Positions 50,104 to 62,100 of a DNA stretch of 64,000 nt are shown in pieces. Every line of letters starts with the position of its first letter. Position 1 is the stretch's first letter. The notes under the pieces were generated by a model. That model made no database searches. It was not told the origin of the DNA and saw nothing but the letters and a program-made list of their open reading frames with translations. This stretch comes from Rhizaria sp. SCN 62-66. Taxonomy: Eukaryota > Rhizaria, unplaced. Where the stretch lies: the NCBI GenBank assembly GCA_001724265.1, contig MEDY01000069.1, positions 1-64,000 of the forward strand, read 5' to 3'. Made by a program: the position numbers and the translations under genes.

Positions 50104-50121
50104 TCTTTTCTACAAGCACGC
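49791..50121. other. AT-rich spacer with poly-T tract
   Basis: Spacer between the MORN relic and the 3' end of the giant gene. Apart from the T29 run and AATAAA-like sequences near 49990-50020, nothing is recognised. Confidence 0.5.
50073..50101. repeat. T29 homopolymer (A29 in the sense of the giant gene)
   Basis: Twenty-nine uninterrupted T on the plus strand. In the sense orientation of the giant gene this is an A29 run starting 21 nt after the stop codon and preceded by GAAT, so an AATAAA-type signal overlaps its start. Confidence 0.95.
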
Positions 50122-53100
50122 TTAGGCGCCGGGCGGAGGCGGGGGAAGCTGACGCGTCTTGTTGAGCGTGAGCGGGGCCACCGAGGTCAGCCCAGGGCCG
50201 AAGCCCATCGCAGCACCGGGCGGCGGCGGCGGGGCGTGCGGGTGCGCACGCGGCGGCGGCGGCGCGCCAGTCGGCACCGGCGGCAGCGCGGGCGCCACGA
50301 CAGCGGCCGTGGGCGACACAACGTTGCCGGCCGATGGCGAGCGTGGGCGCGGCGGCGCCGTGGGCGGCGGCGGGGGCAGAGTGCCCGGGGGCGTGCCGCC
50401 ACCAATCGACGGGCGCAGCGGCGCGGCGGGCGGCGCGTTGGGCGGCGGCGGCGGCAGCGGGCGCGAGCCACCTGCCGGGGGCGGTGACGTCATCGGCGCG
50501 GCCGGCACGGGGGGCGCGAGCGGCGCGACGCTGCCGCGCGGGGGCAGCGAGGGCATAGACGGGCGCTGCAGCGTGAGCGGCGTGGGCGCGGCACGGGGCG
50601 GCGGCGGGCGCGACGAGGGCGTGTCGTCGGGCTGCTCGACACCGCTGCCGGCGGCGGCCGCGGTCGCCATGTCGTTGTTGAGGAAGTCGTCCATCGACAT
50701 GAAGGCGCCGGGAGCGTTCTGCGGAGAGGACGACTCGGCGAAGCGCGTCTCCATCACCTCCTTGCGCAGCACTGAGGTCTGGCCGACCTCGTGGCCGGCG
50801 GCGGAAGCGGCGGCAGCAGCGGCGGCGGCGCGCGCGGCGCGGACGTCAACGCCGGCCTCGGCCTCACTCTGGCCTTCCGCAGCCTTGTTGAGGCGGTCAA
50901 CCTCGGCCTGCGCGAGGCCGACACCGCGCGACGCCATGAACCGCGGCTCCACGAGCTCGTAAAACGGCCCGATGGGCTGCTCGTGACCGTTGTGGAAGAT
51001 CGCGAGACCGAGCGAGTTGACGACCCAGATGGAGCCCTTGCGGCCGCCAGTACCGGCGTCGGTCCAGAGCAGACGCGGCGGGACCGTAGCCTCGCGCACC
51101 CAGCGGCGCGGCAGGCAGCGCACGGCGTCGGGCTCAGGCTCGGAGTTGGTGGTGGTGCACACCATGCCCATCGCGACGTACTCCTTAGAGGGCGAGATTG
51201 GGCGCCACGCGTACAGCGGGGACTTGCCGCGCTGCATCCAGACCTGGTGGTACTTGATCGGGTACGGCATCAGCTTGTTCACGTGCGCCTCGTCGAGGTT
51301 GCCGGACTTCATGACGCCGAACTGATCCATGTCCGTGAGTTCCAGGTATTGAGGCTTGAGCCCGTCCTTGCTCTTGTCGGGGTTCTTGAATCCCGTCGCG
51401 GCGTAAACACCGAGCGCGACGCGGAACTTGTTGCGCTTGCCGACGGCGAGCAGCGAGAAGCCCTTCTTGGGCAGCCACAGCGACACATCCGTGCGCGCGA
51501 GCGTGCCCTTGCTGTTCCACACATCGGTCCAGGCCTCGACGGCCTTGAGCTTCACCTTGAGGTTGTCGAGCACCGTCACAGGAATCTCGGCCTGCAGCAC
51601 GGCGTAGGACTTCTTCTTCGGTACCACGAGCTCCTCGATCGCGCGCGGCGGAACCTTGAGGTTCTTGAGTGCCGCGCGCTCCTCAGGAGACATCGACGTG
51701 GTGATGGACGCGAAGGTGCCGTGCGCGGCGAGCGCGTTGGCGCCGCCGGTGGCAGTGCCAGCAGTCGCAGCCGTCGCGCGCGCCTCGGCGTCGGGGTCGC
51801 GGAACACGCTGGCGAACTCCTCGTACGTCAGCTGGCCCTTGCCCTTAACGTCGGCGTGGCGGACGATGGTGTACACGTCCTCGGCCGTGGCGGCGCCGAG
51901 ACCAAGGAAGCCGAGGCCACCGTAGAGCTCGGAGCAGTTGAGCATACCGTTACGATCGAAGTCGAACGCGCGGAACGCGTCGAGCAGCAGGAGCCCCATG
52001 CGGTTGAGGTTGAGACGCACGCGCGTGACAAGCGCCCGGTACTGCAGTAGCGAGTACTCGTCGGGCATGCGGAACACGGTCGCGACCGCAGTCGTCTCAA
52101 CGGGCTTGGGCGAGCGGCGGCGGCAGGAGCGCACGGCCTGGAACCACTCCAGACGCGAAGGCGGCGGGTTGCGCTGCAGAACACGCAGCAGCATCGACAG
52201 CTCGCGGTCCGCGTAATGCGTCTCGCAGTCGAGGAACTTAAACACCTGGTGCTCGGTCTGCAGGTGATACGTCGGCGCCGCGCCGTACAGGTACGAGCAG
52301 TCGAGCAGCGCGTTGCCGAAGTGGATCGTGCGCAGCGCGACCGTAGTGCGGCCGGGGCGAATAACGGGCGCGGTCTCTTCGTGACGCGCGAGGTCCGCGG
52401 CAACGGCAAAGACGGAGTCGGTCGCGTTCACAAGCGCCGCCGTGATCTTCGATTCGACCTTGGTGTTGACGCTGGTGGTCGCGATCATTGACGTCTTGAT
52501 CGCCGCGTTGGCGTCGACCGTGCTGTCAAGTCCGACCTCAGTGGTCGTGAGCAGGTCCTTGCCGCGCGTGAGGTGCAGCACACCACGCAACGTTTCGGCC
52601 TCCTCCAGCGACAGCGCGACGAAGAAGCGACCTTCCTCGATCTGGCCCATCGCGCCCGCGACGAGCATCTGGCGGAGCTCGTCGTATCCGAGTCCTTCTG
52701 CGTTGAGACGTCCGTTGTGGTCCAGTGCCTGCACGCGCTCGCGCAGCACAGCCTCGTCGTTGACGTCGACGTCGACGGCGCGGAGCACTTCGCGCAGGTC
52801 CGCGAGCTTGATGCGGCCCGTGGAGGACGAGTCGAACAGGGCAAAGGCCTTGCGAAGGTTGGCGTCCTGCTCTGCTGTCAGCGCAGTCGAGGCCGTGGCG
52901 GCGGCGCCGGAGGCGAGGACGCCGCCGGAGCCCGTGATGCGGAGGTCGCCGACTTCGGGCACCCACTCCATGACGACGGCGACGTTCTTGATCCTGCGGT
53001 GGCCCATAAGCGACCACTTGGTGTGGAAGTAGTTGCTCGACACGAGGCAGTACTCCGGGAAGTCCAGCGGCGCCACCGTCGACCCGCCAGGGCCGCGGAA

Positions 53101-56100
53101 GAGCTTGAACTTGGACAGGGGGTAGAAAGTGCTCTCCTCGAGCAACTTCTTCGGGGACGCGAGGTCGGCCACGTTCCAGCGCGTCGTCGACTGCCGGTCT
53201 GTGTTGTACTTCTTCTTCTCGAACACGTCCGGCTCCTCGGGCTCCTCCTGGTTCTCCTGCTCTTGCTCCTGCTCCTGCTCTTGCTCCTGCTCTTGCTCTT
53301 GCTCCTGCACCTGTTCCTGCGAGAACACCTGCTGCGCCTGCTCCTCGGCCGTCTTGTCACGCTCGCGCGACTCGTCGTCCTCGCGGCCAACGTCCAGCCC
53401 CAGTCCCCGCGACGCGCTGCCGCCGGCAGGGCCGCCCGTGGTCTCGTGGTCGCGCCGGTCGAACTCGCCCATCAGCTCGCGCGCCTTGGCTTCGCGACGG
53501 GCCTTCTCGGCGACGGCGTCCGCGGTCTGCGCAGCGGCGCCGCCGACCATGCGGCGCACGCGGTCGACGACCTGCTGTTGCGCGGGCTTGGTGATAAAGC
53601 TCGTGTGCGTCTGTACCAGGCCCTCGAGCTTGTAGTCGAGCGAGAGACCCTGGGGCACGCAGTTCTCGACCGTGAAGTCAATGCGCTCGCGGAAGACGTC
53701 GACGCACGTGCCCAGCACTTCTGCGCGGTCCTTGTTGTCGGGCGTCTTGTGGCCCAGCAGCAGGTGCGCCGATGACTCGGTGAGCGAGGCAAAGGCGTCC
53801 TTGCGCCAGACGTTCTTGAGCGACTGGTCGCAGAGCATGTTGAACTGGATCTTCTCCATGCGCATCGAGTTGATGAGTAGCCACGCGACGACGTCGACGA
53901 GCAGCTGACGCACGGCGCCCTCGTGGTGCGCGCGAGAAGTCAGCATCGCCTGCGCACCGCCCGCGCCGACGGCGAGGTTGTTCGTCGCGGACTGCGGGCG
54001 CAGGCGGCCCTCGCCGAGCGCGACCTGCGTGGTGATCAGACGCTTGATCTCGGGCGCGAGTAAGATCTCCAGAGTCTGGCCCTTGGCGATGCCACGCATG
54101 CGGAACGCGCCCTGGGCGTAATCACGGAATGTCATGTTCTTACCGAGCGTGATGGCTGCGCGCGCGTTGATGGCCTGCTTGATATCCATACCCGTGGTGT
54201 GGACCTGGTCGTAGAACGAAAAGCGCTTACTGCGGTCGATACCAGACTGCTCAAGCGGCATCGACTTCATCGTTGAGCGCACCAGGATCATCTTCCTATC
54301 CTCCTGGTCAAGGTAGACCACACCTTCCATGTCGTCGAGACCGGCAGTGAGGAGATAGCGCGCGACGCCCTCGTTGGAGAAGCCCGTGATGAGCGCGCCC
54401 GTGTCGATCAGCGCGTGATAAGGCACGCCACCCGCGTCGTGCGCGTCCGCGTGCGCCGAGCTGCGTCCCGCGGCGGCGCGCGCCTTGGCATAGCCCGTAC
54501 ACGCGATCGTGTCGAGCACGCTTGTGACGGTCCATCCCGTGGGCAGCTCCGCGTACGACATGATGTGTGGCGCAGTGAGGTACGTCAGCATGCGCGCGTC
54601 GGTGCCGCGCTCGTAGTGGCACTCGCCGAACTCGACCGGCAGCAAGTCGGAGGGCGTACCCGAGAAACCGAGGCGGCGCTGCACGAGCAGGTTGCCGCCG
54701 AGCTCCTGCCCGCAGGCGGAGATCTTGAGCGCCTGGTGGCGCATCACTTCGGGGAAGACGTACGTGTCGAGGTAGTGATACACCGGCTCCGGCACCGAGG
54801 CCAGAAGCTCGTACAGCACCTCGAACTGCTCCTGGTCCTGCAGGTCGACGAGGCGCAGCGGCCAGACGTCCGTCGACAGGTTGACGGCAAACTCGTCAGC
54901 CAGGTCACCGTTGGCAAGGCCGACGAGCTCGTAAGCGTCCGCGGCGTCCGAGGACGACGTCGCGGAGGTGTCGGCGCGGGCGGCCTTGGTGCGGTTGTAG
55001 CCAGCGTCGGCATAGATTGGCACCAGCGCGCCGCTATCCTTGCTATCTTCCGCGGCCTGCGCCATCAGGATGCGGTGCTTCTCCTCGCGTCGACGGCGGT
55101 CGGCGTCGACCTCGGCCTGGATGCGGGCGACGGACTCACCGTTCCACTCCTCCCAGTCCGAAGCGCGCTCGCCGAGCTTGGGGCCCGCGGTTGCGGTCGC
55201 GAGATGCGGGTCGGCGTCAGCGCCCGCGGCTCCGGCACGCAGACCAAGGCCGGAGCCACGCACGCGGCCGCCAGCGAGCTCGACCCAACGCACGAAGAGC
55301 TTGGATGACGGACGCAGGTGCACAGGGCCAGACTCGTCCCACATCGACTTCTGCAGCTCACCGAGCACGTAGGAGAAGTCAGTGCGGCGCAGGCCTTCGT
55401 AGCGGAAGGCGAGGATGGTGAGGCCGATGGTGATATCGGGATGCGAGAACTCAGACGAGCGCGAAGGCACGTCCTTACCGACGAAAGGCACGGCGGTGAG
55501 GCGACGCGACTTAGGCATGTGGGGGTCGAGCGCAAGCGCCTGGGCGAGGTCGGACGGGGACAGGAGACCGAAACCGACGCGGTTGATCTTACTGAGGCAG
55601 TGGGGCAGGAACGAGTGCAGCCAGTCGTGCGCGAGGTTGAGCATCTTGATGAACTCGTCGTCGTAGGCCTCGACGTTGACGGTAGAGCCCTTGGGGCGGT
55701 CGAGGAGGTACTTGAGCACGTCCTTGTCCGCCATCGTCGACACGGGCTGGCATGAGAGCCAGAGCAGCAGCCATTCGGCCAGCAGCGGGCGCAGCTCCTT
55801 CTTGTAGAAGGCGCGCGATAGCACGACGATGTGCGGCGTGCGCTGGATCACGTTGAGCGTCATACCGCGCTGCAGCGCGGCCTGGATCTGCGTCAGGATG
55901 CTGTGCGCCTGCGCCGACTCGGCGAAGGGCACCGTGAGCTTGCCCGTGAGGCCGAAGAAGATGGCGTCGAGCAGGAACCACGGGATGTGCCAGCGGAGAC
56001 CGTCGCCGGCGCGGTTGTGCGTGAGGTCGAGCTCGTACTTGGGGCCGATGGGGAAGTTGAGCTCGGACTTGAGCGGGTGCAGAATAAGGTCGACTTCGTC

Positions 56101-59100
56101 CATGAGCAGCACACCGGTCTTGAACACAGAGAGCACACGGTGGCAGATGGCCGCCTGCTTGCGCCAGGGCTCGAGCATGCTGCGCTTCTGCTTCGTATCC
56201 TTATTCAGACGCTCGAAGTCGATCAGGTGCAGAAGCTCAACGTACTTGAGCATGAACGACTTGATCGCAGTGGGCGTCGAGACCATGATGGCACGCGTGT
56301 TGCGCGCGCGCGTGATCTTGCGCAGCAGCGCGGGCGTCACCGTCTTGAAACGGTCGAACGAGAACGTGTAGATGGGCTTGCGGATGATGGCCGAAAACCT
56401 CTCACGCAGCGTGGCGCGCGAGAACTCGAGCAGTGCCGCCGGCACGCACTGCGTGACGAGCGACTTGCCGTCCGCGAGCAGCAAACACAGCAGCGGGCCG
56501 ACGACGGTGGTCTTGCCCGCACCCATGATCATCTGGTGGCACAGCGAACCCAGCTGGTCGTACTCGACGCTGTCAGGGTTCGCGCCGCCGGGCGCACGTT
56601 CGGCCACGCGCGCCACGGCCGTCATGAAGAGCTCGACGAGCTCGACCTGCGCCTGGCGCAGCACGATGGCGTATGTGAACTCGAATAGCAGCAGGCGCGG
56701 GTCGAACACGACGGCGCTGCCGCCGGAGGGGTCGCCGCGCACGTAGTGACGCTGCGTGGTGACGCGCGTGGCGACGTCGTCGGCCTTGAGCACCAGGCTC
56801 TGGAACACCGTCGGGTCGCCCTGCGCTTCGGCCGGTGACAGACGGGCGAGCTTCTTAAGCAGCCGCTGCAGGTCCGTGGCCGCGGTGAGCGCCTGGCGGA
56901 TCTGCGCAACACGCGTGGCGCGCGCCATGGTACCGACGAGCAGCGAGTCGAGACGCGCGAGCGCCTGCGACTGCGCCTGCGAGCCCGCAGCGGCGACGGA
57001 CTGCGCAACGGCAGTGTTGTTGTGCGCCAGGAACGGGTTCAGCAGCAGCAGGTCGCGGTGGAACGTGGTGCTGAGCAGAGAGCCGGCGAGGAACTCGAAC
57101 GACACAGTGGCCTCGCGTCCGGCGACGCGGCGCAGGAGGAAGGCGACCACGTCGCTCTCAGTCTCCGCGCCACCGAGGCGCGCGTCCACGGGCATGTGGT
57201 TCGCGATGCCTACGGCCTCGTCGACGCCCTCAAGCGAGAACTTGAGGTCGGCGGCGTGGAGCGCGACGAGCTCGTTGATGAGACGCGTCACGAGCTCGAG
57301 CAGACGGTCCGTGGCGGCGCCGGCGGGCGCGGCGAGCATGGTGTGCACTTCCTGGTCGAGCATGCCGATGAGCTTGGGCACGCGGGCCGAGTTGTGCTCC
57401 TCAGCGAAGCGCGCGACGTCCTCCTGCAGACGCGCGATGAGGCCCTGCGCAACGTGCGACAGCGCCGCGGAGTGGTTGGACACGTCGAACGGCAGCGTCG
57501 ACGCGACGACGGAGTCGCAGCGCTCCGACAGCGAGCGCGCAGCGACGAAGCGCTGCAGAGAGAGCGGCTCGAGCGGGGTCGATGCGAAGTGCGCGAGGTC
57601 GGCGTCGGTCACGGCAGTGTGACCGGCACCGACGGAGGGCGCGATGACGCACGACGCCTGCGAGTAGTTGCTGATACGGGGCAGCACAAGGCCGAAGTTG
57701 CGCGGGAACACCACATCGCCGATAGAGACGGCGGTGGCGGAAGAGCACGCAGTCAGCGCGTCGGGCCGCGGGGCGTCGGGGTTGAGGGTGACGGTGCCGC
57801 GGCGCGTGCCGGAGAGCGAGGAGAAGGGCGTGTACGCGTGCTTGTGCTGCTCCATGGTCTTGAGCAGCAGCTTCGCGGTGTGCGGGTCCGGGTACTGCAT
57901 GTTCCACGTCAACGACTTCTGGCTCTGCGCAAAGTCGCGGAAGTTCTTGAGCAAACGCGAGAAACCGTTGTCGCCGGCCTTGAACATGGTCGTGAGCTTG
58001 AACGAGCGCACGTCCTCGTACTTCGGCACGGTGGGCACGAACGCCAGTGCGGGGTTGTAGATCAGCACACGCAGGATCGACATGAGCGAGCCCGTGCCGA
58101 GGTAGTGACGCGCGGGCAGGAAACGCGCCATCATCGACGCGAGGAAGTAGCTGTTGTCGCGCGCCGTGACACGGATGTTGAGGGTGTTGGTCATCATCTC
58201 GTACAGCAGCAGGAAACCGAGGTCGTCGGTCGAGCCCGTCACGGAGAGTCCCTCAGCAAGACGCTCGTTGAGCCAGATGATCGCGTCGGGCCCCATGAAG
58301 TCGCGGTTGGGCCGCACGTACGACACCTTCTCGAAGGTGTTGAGTACGGAGCTCTCGAGCGTGATGGTGCGGTCGACGACAGAGTCGAACGAGTTCTCGA
58401 TTACCGGCTTCGGCGGGTACACGACGGGCGCGGAGATGAGGTAGTCAAGCGGCAGACCGCTGTTGACAACGCTCGCCACGGGAGCGGCAAGCGCGCCGCC
58501 ACCAGAGGCGTGCGTGACGGAGTCAGCGAGCGTGGCGTCGCGCATCTTTTGCGTGTGGCGCATCGCGGCTTCGACGTAGTGCATGCGCGTGAGCAGCTCG
58601 GAGGACAGCGAACGCTGCATCTTCTTGGTGTCCTTGTTGCTGAAGATGCCCTTGACCTTGGCCTTGATGCGCGCGAAGAACGACTGCTTCTTGGCCGCCT
58701 CGCGCGTCGCCTGGAAGCCCTGGTCGGCCTTAAACGCAGAACCGTCCTCGCCACCAGTGCCCGCGGCCAGCGCCGCGAAGACCGCAGCGTCGTCGGCGTT
58801 GAGAGAGCCGTGCTGGCGGATGTCCTCACAGGCCTGCAACAGCGTGAACTCCTCCTCCAGCGACAGCCGGCAGTCGGCAGAGACCCAGTGCAAGCGCGTG
58901 AGGTAGCCCTCGACCTCATCCAGCAGGTCCCACGGCCAGTCGGACATGGCCGAGTCCATTGTGATGAGCGAGATGTGCAGGCGCGCGGCGAACGCGTCAG
59001 GGTGCTTATCGTGGCACACCAGCTCCAGCAGCTCGTACACACGCGCTTCCTCACCGAGCAGGTCCGTGTCAGACACACACGACGTGCACATGCGGACGAC

Positions 59101-62100
59101 ATCGGCGTACTGGCGCGCGATGAAGCGCATCACGAGCAGGTACAGCGCGGAGCCGAGCGTGGGCGTGAAGAGGAACGCACGGGTCAAGTGCACCGGGTAG
59201 ATGTAGTACGGCACGCGCATCGCGGCCAGCCACGCCTTGTCGGTGCGGTCGAAAATGACCTCGGTGCCGAATGCTGTGTCGAGAAGCTGCTCGCGGACGC
59301 CGACGCCCGCCACGCGCGCGTGCGGGGCCTGGACGGGGCGCGAAGGCAGCGTGGCAGGCACCAGCAGCAACAGCTCCTGCTCGGCGTCCTCGAGGATGAT
59401 GCCGTGGGGCAGGCCCACGAGCAGACGCGCGAGCGCGGGGCAGCGCTGGCGGGACACCTTGACGCCGTCGCGGTCGGCCATCCAGAGCGTCCACTCCGTG
59501 CGGCCCGAGCCGTCGACGCTGGGGCCGTAAGTGACGCGGAACGAGAGCCCGAGACGGGGGAACTCGATCATCGACGGGCGGACGAGGTCGCCGAGCAGAG
59601 GCCCGGGACGCGCCCACTCCTCGGCCTTGGCGGCGGCGACGGAGCCACGGTTGCTGAGATCCGAGAGGATGGACTCGGCGGACGACACGACCGCGCCCGT
59701 GGGGCCCGCGGAGGTGGGCCCCGAGGCCATGCCCGCGGCCTGCTTGGCGAGCTCGCGCTGCGTCTCGTCCGGCGTGTTGCGGAACGGGTTCGGGTACGGC
59801 ATCTCGGCCCATACGAGCGTGTGCGAGAGGTTCTCGAGGCGCGAGGTCCAATCGCACATCTCCCAGAGAGCAGACCGCTGCGCGGCGTGCAGCGTGTCGA
59901 CCAGCACCATCGTGCCCGGCACGTCGCGTAGCTCGAGGCGCTCGCCGACGAGGTAGTCCTCGCCCAGCTTGACGGCGTCGGCCGGGATCGGCACGCGCGT
60001 GACGCGGCCGCCCGTCTGCATGAAGTGGTCGTCGCGGCTCACGCGCACGTGCAGCAGGTACAGCTGGTGCGACGTCTCGCGCACCTCGGCGCGCGGGTAG
60101 CCCGTCAGCGAGTCGTCCTCGTTCTGCCAGAAGCGGTACGTCTCGAGCAGCACGGCGGGCAGCAGACCGGTCAGGAAGCGAGTCGGGACAAAGGTCTGCA
60201 GACCGTCGCTGGCGATGCCGAGGTTGCGCGTGATGACGAGTGACGACGCGGGGAGGTCCGCCGACGCCGGGGTGCCCGCGGCGAAGCGCGCAAACGTGGG
60301 CCAGGCCGCGGCGGCGTGGTGCGTCGGGGGCAGCTCGTGGAGACAGAAGCGCCAGTCCGTGGTGAAGATAAGCGTGCGGTACCAGCGGCGGCCGTACTCA
60401 CGCACGCTGTAGATGTTGACCACACCACGGCGGAACACGACGGCCTCCTTGAGCACGCGCTCCTGCACGAAACCGTCCTTCTCGGCGTCGAACTTCTTGT
60501 TGAGGCGGCGCGCGTTGTCGAGCTCGCGCGTGTTCATCTTGCGCGAGAACGAGTGCCAGCCCGCGAGGCGGATGTGCGAGTCCTCGTCCTTGAGCGAGTA
60601 CGTCGGTAGGAACCACTGCGCGACACTAACGCCCTGCGACTGGTTGCAGAACTTCTGCAGCGCAGCGGTGAACACGCTCGGCACCCAGTGCTCCGTTGCG
60701 GCCAGTCCCGACGGGAACGAGCGCTGGTTCATCACGCGCGGCTCGCGGTCGTCGGGGTTCCACAGCAGCACGTCGTGGCGACGGCCCGGCAGACGCAGCC
60801 AGTTGCGGTTGACGGTGTACTTGACTGACGCGGCTTGCACAGCCTCCTTCTGGCGGCCGAAGACAGAGATGAAGTCCTCGTTCTCGGCGATGCCCTCGGG
60901 CAGCTGCTCCAGACGCGAAGTCTTGAGCGTGAAGTCACCTGTCTGGATGTTGATCTCGGTTTCGACCGCGGTAGAGTACGCCTGCTGCGCGGCCTCAACC
61001 ATCGCGCGCTGCTCCGGAGTCAGCTTCTCGAGCGCGAGACGCTCGCGGCGCTGGTCCTCGGTCTCGTCTTCGCGCACCTCGTCCTCCTCTTCCTCCTGGT
61101 CCGAGATGTCCTCGCCGCCGAGCACGCGCTTCTTGCCGCCGCCGCCGACGGTCAGCGCGGTGCTGTCGTCGTTGTCCGAGTCGGAACCGTACTGGGCCTC
61201 GCGCGCGGCGTCGGCGTCCTTAAGCGCCTGGATCTGCACCGAAGAGCCGCGGCGCCGGCCGCCCGCGGGAACCGTGAGCAGCCCGGCGTCGTTGGGGTTG
61301 GCGTCGGAGCGGCCCGTGACGCGCGCGCCCGCCTGTCCGCCGGCGCGGCGGAGCGAAACGTGCTTCTTGGCCTTCTTGGTCATGTCGGGGATGAAGCGGC
61401 CGTCGCAGTGGCGGCCCTCCATGCTGTGCCAGACGCGCACGCCCATCGCTTCGCCAGCGTAGTTGCGGAGGCGCGTGCCCGTGAGCGTGACGACGCGGGT
61501 GACGGACTCCATGACTTCGTTGCCGAGGTTCGGGTGCGCGTTGAGCCAGTTGAGCAGGCCTGTGCGGTGCTTGGCGAAGAGCGCGAACACTTCCATGTCC
61601 GACACGCCGAGCACGGTCATCGACTCCTCGTCCTCGTTGGCCTCGAGGCGAGGCACGGGGGTGTCGCCGGGCGCGGCCGCGAGCGAAAAGCGGTGGCGCG
61701 TGGTCAGGAAGAAGTTGGCGCACATGATCGTCGACACGACGGCGAAGTTGTACTCGGCGGGCGTGAAGTTGAGGAAGAGGTACGCGAGGTGCGTGTGCAG
61801 GATGCAAGAGAGGTCGACGTCGTTAGAGCGAGTCGTTTTGTCGACCCAACGCTCGAGCATGGGGAAGACCTGCTCAGTGAGCATCTGGCGCATCTCGCGG
61901 CGCTTCTCCTTCATCAACATAACCTATGATATGAACAAAAAAAGGGGAGGAAGAATCAATACATGTGAGCAATTTGACAATGGATAAGATAGATTCACCT
62001 TGCGAGCATAGTCGATATGAGTTGTACTTATGCGGTAAACATCGTTGATTTGAGCGTACCTGGTGATCGGAGGAGTCGAGTCCGCGGACATAGGCCTCAT

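Noticed and set aside
57022-59931. 969-codon plus-strand open frame
   Set aside because: Antisense shadow of the giant gene, no domain, Arg/Glu/Val-biased composition typical of such shadows.
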